Positions 1 through 9,314 of a DNA stretch of 53,215 nucleotides are shown here, piece by piece. Under the pieces are notes generated by a model. The model had not been told where the DNA came from. It saw only the letters and a list, made by a program, of their open reading frames with translations, and searched no databases. Source of the stretch: Chloroflexota bacterium (GTDB lineage Bacteria; Chloroflexota; Anaerolineae; Promineifilales; Promineifilaceae). The DNA lies in NCBI GenBank assembly GCA_018004935.1, contig JAGNBF010000050.1:1-53215 (forward strand), written 5' to 3'. The position numbers and the translations under genes are program-made. The first letter of the stretch is position 1. Each line of letters starts with the position of its first letter.

Positions 1-124
1 GCTCTTGTGACATTCACTTTGGTTTTGGTACACTTTCTTTGGGGCATATTGACGCATCCTTGGCGAAGGTTTGCAGTCAATATTGCCCCAATCTATCCCT
101 TACCACAAAATCCATCAGAATTAG

Positions 125-529
125 GATAATCGCACCTTAAATGCGGCCGAATCGGCTAAGATTGACACCTTCCTGGATTATCTCCGCCGCTTCCCGGATG
201 TGCGGGTGACTCCCACCGGCTTTGCCGATCAGCGAGGGGATGTTTCGTACAACCAGCAACTCTCATTGGATCGTGCCAGAGCCGTGGACACGGAACTTCG
301 CACCAAAGGGGTGGCCGCACCGCAAATTGCGCCTGTTACAGTCAGCAGTGGTGGAGGTGAAACAGCGGACTTCACGCCCGACGCTACCACAGATCAGGAT
401 AGCGAGGCCAATCGCCGGGGGAACCGCCGGGTTGTTTTGACCTTTGCCCATGTGCCGGGATTAGGCGGAACTGGCGGGGCTGGCGGAACCGGAGGAACCG
501 GAGGAACGGGCGGCACGGGGACGCCCTAA
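125..529 (+). pseudogene. OmpA-family peptidoglycan-binding domain, N-terminally truncated remnant
   Basis: The frame opens after a TAG at 122-124 and runs to the stop at 529 (134 codons). It reads as the C-terminal half of an OmpA/MotB-type domain: an LNAAESAKID-like first helix, then TGFADQRGDVSYNQQLSLDRA (the 'G.aD.rG...yN..LS..RA' signature), and a final NRRGNRRVVL strand. OmpA domains bind the diaminopimelate peptide of peptidoglycan. A Gly/Thr-rich tail (GGTGGAGGTGG) ends the frame. No signal peptide, anchor or upstream beta strand is present in this frame. The only local start is GTG at 200, inside the domain. Upstream frames 1-3 do not supply an obvious N-terminal part, so this is probably a decayed fragment or a frameshifted gene whose front lies before the window. 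Confidence 0.55.
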
Positions 530-752
530 CCTGGACAAGCCGCAATCAGGAAGAAGAAACACAGAGGGCACAGAGAAGACACCAGCAATTCTCAATTTAG
601 CCAACGGTTAAAACCGTTGCCCGCTAAAAGCACGCTCGAAAAATGGCCCCAGCCGTTGAACAGCCTGATTGTTCATTAAATTTTTAATCGGGTAACGCCT
701 TCATTGACCCCATCCCCCCTGCCGATTCCCGAGGGAAGGGGGGAATTCCCAT

Positions 753-836
753 GGGGCATTTTTCGGGGTATTCGCCCCGAAAAATGCCCCTTAGAAAAGT
801 TCCCCGCCCCTGGGGGCGGGGTTAGGGGTGGGGGGA
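753..836 (+). repeat. Composite repeat: variable-stem hairpin plus G-rich module (copy 1)
   Basis: A near-perfect hairpin (arms GGGGCATTTTTCGGGG and its complement, loop TATTCG) spans 753-790. It is followed by the module TTCCCCGCCCCTGGGGGCGG and then GTTAGGGGTGGGGG. The same hairpin-module order recurs at 1815, 4236 and, inverted, 25366-25447, each time with a different but self-complementary stem. Confidence 0.85.
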
Positions 837-860
837 GATTCCATTACCTGATTAATTTTC

Positions 861-979
861 GGCGTGGTTCAAAAGTCGGCAACCGGTGCTTAACACTTTG
901 TAGGGCGATTTGGTAAATCGCCCACGAGACGATTTACCAAATCGTCCTACAAATTTGTAAAGCTGACCTGAACCATGCC
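861..979 (+). mobile_element. 119-bp MITE-like element, family 1, copy A
   Basis: Terminal inverted repeats are GGCGTGGTTCA and its near-complement TGAACCATGCC. The body contains paired hairpin words TAGGGCGATTTGGTAAATCG and the diverged partner. It is flanked by a perfect 8-bp direct repeat TAATTTTC (853-860 and 980-987). Copy C at 44500-44618 is the same length, inverted, and differs at one base by my alignment. There is no coding capacity, so a transposase in trans is required. The AT-rich 8-bp duplications would suit an ISL3-type enzyme (inference). Confidence 0.9.
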
Positions 980-1065
980 TAATTTTCTAAACTACAAAAA
1001 GGCTGTTCACCCTCTCGCGAAAACAAAAACCGCCAACGTCAGAAGCAAACCAGGGGGAAATCAAT

Positions 1066-1680
1066 ATGAATCAATCCATCGCCCCAAATCATTCGCTAGA
1101 AGACCTCAAGACCCGCTTTTACTCCACTGATCAGGATACGAGTGGGCTGGCTTTGGCGGATCTGATTGACCGAGGGAAAGAGGCACTCCCCATTCTTGTC
1201 GAAGCGCTCACGCATACGAATGCCCGAACCCGGCGACTGGCCGCCGAGGGGTTAAGTGAGATTGCTGATCCTGCCAGTGCGGATGCTCTGTTTGCCGCGA
1301 CGCATGATACCAATGATGAGGTGCGTGCCCGTGCCGCTACGGCTTTGTATCGGATGGGGGATAAACGGGCGTTGGCGGTTTTGGTGGCGGGACTTAATGA
1401 TTACCCGGACGAATTGCATAATCCCTACACGGCAACGATGTATCCGCTGATGCGTGGCGGCAAAGAGGTGTTACCGTTGGTTGTACCTCTGTTGCAAGCG
1501 CCTGCGGCGTTGACGCGGGAACGGGCGTTTTTAGTGGTGAAGGCGGTGGCCAGCCGGGTGGTGCAGGGGCAGAGTTGGGAGCAGTTGTGGCAGAGTTTAG
1601 GCCGTTATGATCCGGCTGATTCTCCGGCTGAACGGAACAAAGCCGCTCAACAATGGCAGGAATGGCTGGCTCAGGATTAA
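1066..1680 (+). CDS. HEAT-repeat domain protein
   Basis: 204 aa. ATG is preceded by AGGGGGA at good spacing, so the start is secure. The protein is an all-helical solenoid. Successive helical pairs read 'ALPILVEALTHTNARTRRLAAEGLSEI', 'ASADALFAATHDTNDEVRARAATALYRM' and 'ALAVLVAGLND', matching HEAT/PBS-lyase-type repeats from about residues 38 to 115. A longer C-terminal helical part ends in QQWQEWLAQD. HEAT proteins act as scaffolds or binding platforms, and no catalytic motif is visible. It lies on the same strand as and upstream of the AAA+ ATPase, but a 300-bp repeat-filled gap separates them, so an operon is uncertain. It has no GCGGCCGC site. The exact partner is unknown. Confidence 0.8.
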   Translation: MNQSIAPNHSLEDLKTRFYSTDQDTSGLALADLIDRGKEALPILVEALTHTNARTRRLAAEGLSEIADPASADALFAATHDTNDEVRARAATALYRMGDKRALAVLVAGLNDYPDELHNPYTATMYPLMRGGKEVLPLVVPLLQAPAALTRERAFLVVKAVASRVVQGQSWEQLWQSLGRYDPADSPAERNKAAQQWQEWLAQD

Positions 1681-1814
1681 TAAATAACTGGACTCTGATG
1701 AATTTAGGCACGATCTCAGGATGTAGCACAGCCTTTTCAGGCTGTGCGTTCTCTGGGGAAAACGAAAAATGCCAATGTCAAGCCCCTTTCCTTTGGGAGG
1801 GGGGGGAAAACCAA

Positions 1815-1980
1815 CGGTGCGGTTTGGCGGGCGTCCGTGCGCCAAACCGCACCGGAAATAGTTCCCCGCCCCTGGGGGCGGGTTTAGGGGTGGGGGTCGC
1901 CTCGGATATACCCGCCGCGACGATAAAGTGGTACGGCGACAGGGTGAAAAAGTATCAGATTATGCCCTTTGGCAATATAT
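1815..1980 (+). repeat. Composite repeat: variable-stem hairpin, G-rich module and downstream 'CGACAGGGTGAAAAA' block (copy 2)
   Basis: The hairpin at 1815-1854 has arms CGGTGCGGTTTGGCG and complement. Then come the G-rich module (about 1862-1897) and an AT-richer block containing TCAGATTATGCCCTTTGGCA. The last block recurs inverted at about 50046-50100 and again at 50409-50436. The repeat ends directly at the start codon of the AAA+ gene. A further repeat word, CAGCCTTTTCAGGCTG, lies just before it at about 1730. Confidence 0.8.
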
Positions 1981-4011
1981 ATGAATAACGCACCCGATTG
2001 GCAAACAATGAATGAGCAGTATCTCGCGGCCGCGTTAGCTTGTTTGCGGCCGCGTTTACAGCACCTCGCCCAGCGTTTTACCGCTGATCCCCCCGTAGAA
2101 ACCCCTTTGGCTGAGGCCGAAGCGATCCTGGCGGCCGCGGCCGCCAACGACCCGCCGCCCGCGCTCATTCTCCTGAGCCAACGTTTTGGCCTCTCGCGCC
2201 TGGAACAAGAAACCCTCTTTTTGTGTATTGCCCTGGAGCTAGACACCGGGTTGACCTTGTTATGTGCCCAGGCCAACGGCAACCCCAACCAACCCTACGC
2301 CACCTTTGCCCTGGCCCTGGCTCTGTCGGCTGAACCCGCCTGGGATGTCCTGTCCCCCGAGCGCCCCCTGCGCTACTGGCGGCTCTTGGAACTGACGCAG
2401 ACGGGCGCACAGCCCTTAACCGCCAGCCCGTTACGTGCTGATGAACGGATTGTCAACTATGTCAAAGGGTTAAACTATCTAGATGATCGCCTGGTGCCTT
2501 TGTTGACGCCACTCGATCAGGTGATGGCGGATGTGGCGTTAGCGCCCTCGCAAGAAGCGGTTGTAACACAGGCGGTTCATTATTTGCAACAACTTCCTCC
2601 CCGGCAACGGCTCCCGTTCATCCAACTGATAGGCATTGATCAGCCCAGTAAACAACTATTAGCCTGGCATATCGCGGCCGCGCTGGGTTTGCGTCTTTAT
2701 GGATTGCCGCTTTCCCTGTTGCCTGGCCACACCGGCGACCTGGAAAACCTGGCCCGGTTGTGGCAACGGGAGAGCCTCCTCTTGCCTATCGCCCTTTATA
2801 TTGATGCCTATGATCTGCCGGAAGGAGATGAAAGCCACGCGGAGTTATTGAGTCGTTTCCTGGCGCGGAGTGATGGCCTCTTTTTCTTGGGCACTCGTGA
2901 CATCCGGCAGGATTTACGCCGCCCATCGTTGGATCTAGATGTGGCGAAGCCGACGGCTTTAGAGCAACAACTGGCCTGGCGTGCTGTTTTAGGGGATCAG
3001 GGTCCCGATATACCAGGGCAAATGGCCGGGCAATTTCATCTGGGTTTACCCATGATTCACCAGATTGCCCAATCGGTGTTGGCCACGCGGCCGCAAAATG
3101 AAAAACAAATGGCGACGATGTTGTGGGATGCCTGCCTGGTACAGACGCGGCCGCGGTTAGATACCCTGGCCGAACGGTTAGAACCAAAAGCCACCTGGAA
3201 CGACATTGTTTTGCCATCCGATAGACTCGATTTGTTGCATCAAATTGCTAATCAGGTCAGGCAACGGGGCAAAGTGTATGAGGATTGGGGCTTCCGCCAA
3301 CGGATGAATCGGGGGTTGGGGTTGGTGGTATTATTCACTGGGGAAAGTGGCACGGGTAAAACAATGGCCGCCGAAGTCATCGCCAATGATCTCCGCCTGA
3401 ATTTGTACCGCATTGACCTCTCCGCCGTCGTCAGCAAATACATCGGGGAAACGGAAAAAAACCTACGCCGCCTCTTTGACGCCGCCGAAGATGGGGGCGC
3501 CATTCTCTTTTTTGATGAAGCAGATGCGCTCTTTGGTAAACGCAGTCAGGTCAAAGATAGCCATGATCGTTATGCCAATATCGAAACCAACTATCTTTTG
3601 CAACGCATGGAAGCGTATCAGGGGCTGGCTATTTTGGCTTCTAACCTGAAAAGTGGTCTGGACGATGCTTTCACCCGCCGACTCCGCTTCATCGTCAATT
3701 TTTCGGTGCCAACAGTGATAGAACGCCAGTGCATCTGGCAAAAAATATTCCCTGCCACTACCCCCCTTGATTCATTAGACTATGAACGGCTTGCCAGTTT
3801 CAATCTGGCTGGAGGCAGTATCTACAATGCCGCCCTAAACGCCGCCTTTCTGGCCGCCCAGGCCAATACCTCCATCACCATGTCCCACGTTCTTAGCGCC
3901 ATCCGCACGGAATTTCTCAAATCGGAGCGGTTGATTGATGAGTCTCGCTTTAGCTGGATGCAGGAATCTACCCCAGCCCACACTCCCCCGGCTGAACGCT
4001 GGCAAGAATAG
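1981..4011 (+). CDS. AAA+ ATPase with N-terminal winged-helix-like region
   Basis: 676 aa from ATG 1981. A TTG four codons upstream lies inside an interspersed repeat and is rejected; ATG 2008 is an alternative, and no clear ribosome site exists for any of them. The N-terminal 400 residues (helical, 'LLSQRFGLSRLEQETLFLCIALELD') resemble the accessory region of ATPases found with contractile-injection and phage-tail-like loci. The C-terminal AAA+ module has Walker A GESGTGKT (454-461), Walker B ILFFDEADALF (Asp about 512), sensor-1 LAILASN and arginine finger DDAFTRRLRF (about 562-570). It is expected to remodel protein complexes by ATP hydrolysis. No tail or sheath gene is inside the window, so a role in an injection system is only a guess. 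Seven GCGGCCGC sites mark it as native, two overlapping at 2131-2144. Confidence 0.85.
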   Translation: MNNAPDWQTMNEQYLAAALACLRPRLQHLAQRFTADPPVETPLAEAEAILAAAAANDPPPALILLSQRFGLSRLEQETLFLCIALELDTGLTLLCAQANGNPNQPYATFALALALSAEPAWDVLSPERPLRYWRLLELTQTGAQPLTASPLRADERIVNYVKGLNYLDDRLVPLLTPLDQVMADVALAPSQEAVVTQAVHYLQQLPPRQRLPFIQLIGIDQPSKQLLAWHIAAALGLRLYGLPLSLLPGHTGDLENLARLWQRESLLLPIALYIDAYDLPEGDESHAELLSRFLARSDGLFFLGTRDIRQDLRRPSLDLDVAKPTALEQQLAWRAVLGDQGPDIPGQMAGQFHLGLPMIHQIAQSVLATRPQNEKQMATMLWDACLVQTRPRLDTLAERLEPKATWNDIVLPSDRLDLLHQIANQVRQRGKVYEDWGFRQRMNRGLGLVVLFTGESGTGKTMAAEVIANDLRLNLYRIDLSAVVSKYIGETEKNLRRLFDAAEDGGAILFFDEADALFGKRSQVKDSHDRYANIETNYLLQRMEAYQGLAILASNLKSGLDDAFTRRLRFIVNFSVPTVIERQCIWQKIFPATTPLDSLDYERLASFNLAGGSIYNAALNAAFLAAQANTSITMSHVLSAIRTEFLKSERLIDESRFSWMQESTPAHTPPAERWQE

Positions 4012-4374
4012 ATAATCCCTGACCATGCCACATTTTGTTGGTGGCAGCATATTATTGAGAAGATACGTCAGAATGAACTCATCTCCCTGACGATTCCCGA
4101 AATCGGGAAGGGGGAACCCACTCCTGGGGACGGGTTAGGGGTGGGGGAAACTCCCTGTATGCAATTGTCCTAGAAGATACGTGAACAGCCTGAAAGGCTG
4201 TTCTACTTCTCGGCGGGCCGGGAAAAAACCCATTTGTGTCATTTTTCGCGGGCATCCGCCCGCGAAAAATGACACGAGAAAAAGTTCCCCGCCCCTGGGG
4301 GCGGGGTTAGGGGTGGGGGGAACTCCCTGTATGCAATTGTCCTAGAAGATACGTGAACAGCCTGAAAGGCTGTT
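4012..4374. repeat. Repeat-filled convergent spacer with 171-bp tandem duplication
   Basis: Two copies of a block running from GGGTTAGGGGTGGGGG through ACTCCCTGTATGCAATTGTC to the hairpin CAGCCTGAAAGGCTG start near 4132 and 4303, a period of 171 bp. The second copy runs into the stop codon of the next gene (4375). Between them is variable-stem hairpin copy 3 (4236-4275; arms GTGTCATTTTTCGCGGGC and complement) with its G-rich module. A solo TATTGAGAAGATAC end of the family-3 mobile repeat lies near 4053. Confidence 0.85.
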
Positions 4375-6834
4375 CTACTTCCCGTCGGGCAGGCGGTGGA
4401 GCAGAAGGCGGTCTACCAGGCCAATGGGGGTGGAGACGGTGAGACGCGCACCGGTTTCCACTTCGTATAGGCCAATTTGTAGGGCGTAAGGGCCGGGGGG
4501 TAACTCTGGGGGCAGGGGGAGTTGATGGAGTTGGGCCAGTTCATCGCCCGGTTGCAGACCGGTCAAGCGCACGTCTAATCCATCGTATTGGGCCACAACC
4601 TGCCCTTCCGCGTTGAGCAAGTGGATGAAAATCTTGAGGCTGGGGGCCGGGTTGGTTGTGAGGGGCTGACGAATGCGCCAGGTGGTCATCAGGGTGAGTT
4701 GGTCAGGTTGGGAGTCACCCATGATGTAGCCTAGAAGCTGAAAAGTGTCGCCGAAGAGGGCGTCGCCGGGTAGGGGTTGGCGTTGTGCTTCCCAATCAGC
4801 CGCACCGACAACCGCCGCGGCCGCGTAGCCAAACTCCCCATAAAACCCCGCTTCACCACTCAGCCGGGCCAGAGGTGATTCTGCCCATTGGTATAACCGG
4901 TAACGCAACCCGGCCCCATTCGCCCCGGAGAGGATTGGGGGTGGGTATAACGTCTGCAAGAGCCGCGACGCCGGAAGATGCCCTTCACCCACCACCGCCC
5001 AGGCATCACCAGCCGTTCCCCCCGGCCACAAGAAAGAGGAGCGGGCGTCGAACCAACGCGGCCGCGCTCCATTCCCCTCTACCATTTGTCCAAAATCCGC
5101 CAGGGCCACATCCGCCAACCCTACGCCCGATAGGGCTATACCCACGGCTGGCCCTTCTGCCGTAACCTCATACACAAATAGGGAGTACCCCACTTTGTCA
5201 TCTGGCTCTTTTTGCTGAAACCAGGCAAACCGGGCGGGATCCGTCAGATAGACGCCCAGTAGTTGAGTCACGCTCAACACATACAACCCCGGAGCCGGAC
5301 GCGGCGGATAAAACGGGCTATATAACATCTCTTCGGAAGCGACTGGCCAGGCGGGCAATGGGGTTCCGTTGATCCCGTAAGCCGATAACGGCGTTGTGCC
5401 TAACCAGGCTACATACACCGGTTCGGTGATGTCGTGCTTGATCAGGTAACGACCCAGGGGTTTAATGTCCTGCCCCCAATCAATGTTAGAGTCCACGACG
5501 ATACGCCAGCCGTTCTCTGGCCCCCCGCCCAAAACATTAAAATAGGCCAGATAATCAGGGTGGATGAGCAGGCTGTCAAGGCTGAACCAGAGGAGAAAGA
5601 TGAGGAAAATGATGCGTGATGCATGATGTATTCCTTTCGCCACTCGTGGCTCGCTACCCACTACTCGCCACTCGCTTCTCCCCAACCAGTGGGCGGTAAA
5701 CAGGTAGAGCAGGGGCAGGGCAGGCAACAGATAACGGTAGCCGATGTTGACCCGGCTCACCAGGGACGCCCCAGCAATGCCCCCGGCAACGAGGAGCGGC
5801 CAGAGCAGAGACCAATCATTGTGGCCGCGTTTGACAAACCCAATGATGGCCGCCAACCCCAGAACCAGGGTGGGCAATGGAGTCTTAACCATAAAAACGA
5901 CCGGGAAGTAATACCACCAACCTTCCCGGCTCAATTGACCCAACAGGTAACTGCTGTGACCGGTTAATTGATGTTCTCGCTCACGGGCAAAATCAGCCGC
6001 CAATGCTGTCAAATCAAATCGGTAAACCAGCAAAAAGAATAACCCGGCCAACAAGAACCAACCCAGTAGTTCAATAATAGTCCGCTTAAAACCCGACCAA
6101 TCACGCCCAAGGCTCAACCACCGATAACCTGCCATCAGGCTAACAGCCGGTAAAATGATCAGGCCGGAAAATTTAGCGGCCAGCGCACAACCAATTCCCA
6201 CGCCCGCCAGAAGGTAAAGGGTGAGTTTCGAGTTTTGAGTTTCACCGTGTTCCCCTGAGTTTTTTCGTGTTCCATGGCACAATTGCCAATATCGCCACAC
6301 CAGATAGGTTGCCAGGGTGAGGAAAAGGGTTAATCCCAGGTCTGCTTTTGCCAATGTGCTATGAGCCAGGATGTTGGGATCGAAGGAGTAGAGAAAGAGC
6401 AGGAGAATAGCAACTGTTTGGCTCTGCGAGAGTTCCCGCCCCCAACGGTAGAGTAATGCTCCCAGCAAAAGAGCCAGACTCATTGTGGCTAACCGGGCAA
6501 CCCACAACATTTGCCAGCCATTGTCATTGATCTGCCAGAGAAAAGCCTGGGCAATTCGCATCCAATCACCCGTGGGCCAGGATGGGTGCTCCAGGGGTAA
6601 GGTGGGTTGGAATAGCAGGCTAACCGGTAAGCCAATGATGGCACTAACCAGAGGGGGGTTTTGTACCACTGGCTCTAACGGGGTGTATTGCCAATAGAGG
6701 GCGCCTGATAAGACGTTGAACATCTCATCGAAGGTGTCGGATTTGACCGCGGCCGCGTGCAACAGCCGCCCCCAAAAGAGCCACAAAAGTAGGATGACCA
6801 GCCAGCGGCCGCGACGGCGGAGAAAAGGCGTCAT
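4375..6834 (-). CDS. GT-C fold (ArnT/PMT-like) membrane glycosyltransferase
   Basis: 819 aa. The N-terminal hydrophobic helix is followed by an acidic first-loop motif SDTFDEMFN (Asp33, Asp36, Glu37), as in lipid-carrier-dependent GT39/GT-C enzymes. About ten further hydrophobic segments run to residue 400. A soluble extracytoplasmic part follows, ending in a beta-sandwich-like module (about 690-800; 'FIHLLNAEGQVVAQYDGL') shared with the two upstream genes and with the protein at 41581. The substrate is not inferable; protein or cell-surface glycan mannosylation-type transfer from polyprenyl sugar is the family role. A cytosolic loop GTRKNSGEHGETQNSK is encoded by a repeat-like GAGTT/GTGTTCC stretch. 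It is last in the three-gene strand, 5 bp after its neighbour. Its stop codon lies in a duplicated repeat. Confidence 0.85.
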   Translation of the reverse strand: MTPFLRRRGRWLVILLLWLFWGRLLHAAAVKSDTFDEMFNVLSGALYWQYTPLEPVVQNPPLVSAIIGLPVSLLFQPTLPLEHPSWPTGDWMRIAQAFLWQINDNGWQMLWVARLATMSLALLLGALLYRWGRELSQSQTVAILLLFLYSFDPNILAHSTLAKADLGLTLFLTLATYLVWRYWQLCHGTRKNSGEHGETQNSKLTLYLLAGVGIGCALAAKFSGLIILPAVSLMAGYRWLSLGRDWSGFKRTIIELLGWFLLAGLFFLLVYRFDLTALAADFAREREHQLTGHSSYLLGQLSREGWWYYFPVVFMVKTPLPTLVLGLAAIIGFVKRGHNDWSLLWPLLVAGGIAGASLVSRVNIGYRYLLPALPLLYLFTAHWLGRSEWRVVGSEPRVAKGIHHASRIIFLIFLLWFSLDSLLIHPDYLAYFNVLGGGPENGWRIVVDSNIDWGQDIKPLGRYLIKHDITEPVYVAWLGTTPLSAYGINGTPLPAWPVASEEMLYSPFYPPRPAPGLYVLSVTQLLGVYLTDPARFAWFQQKEPDDKVGYSLFVYEVTAEGPAVGIALSGVGLADVALADFGQMVEGNGARPRWFDARSSFLWPGGTAGDAWAVVGEGHLPASRLLQTLYPPPILSGANGAGLRYRLYQWAESPLARLSGEAGFYGEFGYAAAAVVGAADWEAQRQPLPGDALFGDTFQLLGYIMGDSQPDQLTLMTTWRIRQPLTTNPAPSLKIFIHLLNAEGQVVAQYDGLDVRLTGLQPGDELAQLHQLPLPPELPPGPYALQIGLYEVETGARLTVSTPIGLVDRLLLHRLPDGK

Positions 6835-6839
6835 AACGG

Positions 6840-9149
6840 TTAATTATTCAAAATGAGTTGCCCATCCGGTTGGACGATGCCGTTCCAGACGACGGGTAGG
6901 CGAGTCAATGTTTCAAGTTGGTAAACGCCGATGGCCAGGTGGTAGGGGCCAGGTGGGGCGTCGGTGGGCAGGGTCAGCGTCACCCAATCGGCGACGGTTT
7001 CTCCTTCGGCCCACAGGGTGGTGGGATACCAGCCCGCTTGCGGTTGGCCGTCGTGTTGGGTGATGAGCTGGCCGTTTTCGTCTAGCAAATGGACAAAAAA
7101 GGTGTAATCAGTGGGCAGGGCCGCGGCCGCACGCCAATACAGCCCCAATCTCACCTCAGCCCCATCATCCACCCGATCATACCCCAACAAAACCAGTTGC
7201 TCCCCAAACTCCGCCCCGATTGCCTGTTGGGGGCGGGCCATTACCGGTTCGGCAGGGGCAATTTTGACCGTGGTCAGACCGAAGGGCAAATCGAGCTGGC
7301 GGCCGCCGGGACTGGTAGCCGCTTGCCATTCACCGGCAGGGGTTAACAAACCGATTTGCAGAACAGCACGGGTGGGCAACGCGGCCGCGTCCACCGGCAC
7401 ATTTAACGTCAGCGAAATGACCTGTCCGGCCATCCAGGCCAACTTGGCCTGTGCCTGCCCGGCGATCTGCCCCTCACGCCCCCTGATCTGTACGGCTAAC
7501 GTCTGGGGTGATGGGCTGTCTGTCAGGCCATACCCATACACCGTCACCGGCAAACTGCCCCCCGGATAGGCCGGGGCGTCTAGCTGATACGCCTCGATCT
7601 CCAGACCGGCATCGAAGCGGGCACACACCGGGGCAAAGGTGACAGCTTGGGGGGATGGTTGGTAGATTTGCGGCCGCGGATAAGCTGGCGCAATCACCCC
7701 GGCCAGACTAAACAGAGACAGGGCGAACAGGGCCACCCCCACGGCCTGGGCCAACCGAGGGCCAGCCAGTTTGAGTAACCCTACGGCTAACAGAACGGCG
7801 AGGGGCGCGGCCGCGGTGTAAGCCAATCGCCCCTGGTAGCCCGACCAGTTAATCGTCTGAATGTAGCGCAAAAGGGCCACATACACGATCAACGTCGCCA
7901 GGGTGGGGAAGAGAATAGCGGTATTGGCTAAAGCAAAATCCCATAAGCGACGCGGCGAGTTTAATCCGTGTTCATCACTTCGTGGCGTGCCTACCGTGTT
8001 TATTCGTGTACCATCTTTCTCTTTTTCCTGTCCCTCTGGGTTCCTTCCTTTAAACAAACCGATGATTGCGGCCGCGACCATCACCGCCAGCAAGCCATAC
8101 ACCCACACCGGCCATTTGATATTCAGCCAGCCAAACCAGCCCCAATACGATTGGAAATGGGTCAGGATAAAATCCCCCAGATCAGCCAGGCGCAAAGGTT
8201 CAGTACGCAAAACATACGCCCCCTTCGCCGCCAGATGAACTTCCCAGGCCAACGGATCACCATACAACTGATAACCTCGCCCATACCACCAACCAGCCAC
8301 TACCAACGGTACAATCACCAGCACCAGCAACGACGGCCAAACCGTCACCATTTTGAACAGGGCACGCCATCCGTGTTCCTTCCTATCCGTGTTTCTTGTG
8401 TCAGCGGCTATTTTCAGCCCAAAGGCTAAAAACGCTAACGGCCATAACCCAAACAGGCTGAATTTGGTCAGTAGTCCCAGGCCGATGAGGAGAGACAGGG
8501 GGATGAGGCGACGCGGCGACAGGGCGAGGGGAGAGTAGGCCAGTTGGATGCAGGCCAGGACGATGGCGGCTCCCAGAAAGGCGGTCAGGTTGTCGTTGTT
8601 GGCACTGGCGGTGATAAAGATGAACTGGGGGTTAAAAGCCAGGATCGCGGCCGCGGCCACCCCCACCCATACGTTATCCCTCTTCACCTGCCGCCCTATC
8701 CCATAAGCCAGCCCCACCGTCCCCGCCCCCAATCCCACCGAGAGCAAGCGCACCAGATGAAAGGCCAGAACCGTGCCCCGCCAGGGAAACTGTTCCGCCG
8801 CAGAGTGCCAGTAGAAATTTTGCCGACCCGGATCATCCGGGTTAGAAGAAAAGCAGGCGTTCAGCGGCAAATCAGCCGCTTCATCCATCTCTATCCAACC
8901 GGTCAGCAACGCCCCCAACAAGTAATACAGCGGCGGCTGATTCGCTTCCAGCGTCTCGTTATTAGCAAACACCGGGTCCATCACCGGGAAAGCCTTCTCC
9001 CGCACCAGATGGCGTACATAAAGGAAATGGTCTACCTCATCCGGGGCTTCCCCCAACGGCACAACCACACTCATTGCCACCGCCAAAATCAGGTACAGGG
9101 CAAGAATGAGCCAAAACCAACAGTGAGGGTGTAAGCGGTTCAATAACAT
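6840..9149 (-). CDS. GT-C-type membrane protein, probable glycosyltransferase
   Basis: 769 aa from ATG 9149. Thirty more codons upstream stay open but translate CACAGAG repeats (CLLCVLCVPSLF), so they are excluded. The first transmembrane helix (11-30) leads into GEAPDEVDHFLYVRH (33-47), an acidic first-loop motif of DUF2142/GT-C-like proteins. 'ANQPPLYYLLGALL' and many hydrophobic helices follow to about residue 500. The C-terminal extracytoplasmic module, 'TDYTFFVHLLDENGQLITQHDG', matches that of the neighbouring paralogues. It probably transfers sugar from a lipid carrier at the outer face of the membrane. Two loops (DTRNTDRKEHGWR and GTRINTVGTPRSDEHGLNSP) are encoded by repeat-like GTGTTNNTCGTG words, as if repeats had been captured in frame. 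It is followed 5 bp later by the 4375 gene. Confidence 0.78.
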   Translation of the reverse strand: MLLNRLHPHCWFWLILALYLILAVAMSVVVPLGEAPDEVDHFLYVRHLVREKAFPVMDPVFANNETLEANQPPLYYLLGALLTGWIEMDEAADLPLNACFSSNPDDPGRQNFYWHSAAEQFPWRGTVLAFHLVRLLSVGLGAGTVGLAYGIGRQVKRDNVWVGVAAAAILAFNPQFIFITASANNDNLTAFLGAAIVLACIQLAYSPLALSPRRLIPLSLLIGLGLLTKFSLFGLWPLAFLAFGLKIAADTRNTDRKEHGWRALFKMVTVWPSLLVLVIVPLVVAGWWYGRGYQLYGDPLAWEVHLAAKGAYVLRTEPLRLADLGDFILTHFQSYWGWFGWLNIKWPVWVYGLLAVMVAAAIIGLFKGRNPEGQEKEKDGTRINTVGTPRSDEHGLNSPRRLWDFALANTAILFPTLATLIVYVALLRYIQTINWSGYQGRLAYTAAAPLAVLLAVGLLKLAGPRLAQAVGVALFALSLFSLAGVIAPAYPRPQIYQPSPQAVTFAPVCARFDAGLEIEAYQLDAPAYPGGSLPVTVYGYGLTDSPSPQTLAVQIRGREGQIAGQAQAKLAWMAGQVISLTLNVPVDAAALPTRAVLQIGLLTPAGEWQAATSPGGRQLDLPFGLTTVKIAPAEPVMARPQQAIGAEFGEQLVLLGYDRVDDGAEVRLGLYWRAAAALPTDYTFFVHLLDENGQLITQHDGQPQAGWYPTTLWAEGETVADWVTLTLPTDAPPGPYHLAIGVYQLETLTRLPVVWNGIVQPDGQLILNN

Positions 9150-9314
9150 CGTCAAAAACAAAGAAGGTACACAGAGAACACAGAGAAGGCACGGAGTTTC
9201 ACAGAGATTTTTATGTGGAGAGCGATTGACAAAACGCATCCAACAACGTCATCTTTCCCTCTGTGAATCTCTCTGTGTTCCCTCTGTGCCCTCTGTGTTC
9301 TTCCCTCTTCTCCT
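9150..9314. repeat. CACAGAG-word inverted repeat between two glycosyltransferase genes
   Basis: An array of ACACAGAG/CACGGAG words at about 9165-9210 faces a complementary CTCTGTGTTC array at 9260-9305. This forms a long imperfect hairpin. The same type of element lies at 37023-37130 and in a fragment near 557. Confidence 0.8.

Larger units (their letters stand above)
530..1065. other. Gene-free spacer filled with repeats
   Basis: It holds a CACAGAG-type word at about 557-580, a variable-stem hairpin with G-rich tail at 753-836, a 119-bp mobile element at 861-979, and a piece of the AAAGGCTGTTC hairpin family near 1000. The small frame at 704-916 is made only of these repeats and is not called. 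Confidence 0.7.

Noticed and set aside
704-916. 70-aa plus-strand frame
   Set aside because: Made entirely of the G-rich composite repeat and part of a mobile element.
1969-1980. TTG start for the AAA+ ATPase
   Set aside because: It lies inside an interspersed repeat that also occurs near 50409; ATG 1981 is the first codon outside it.
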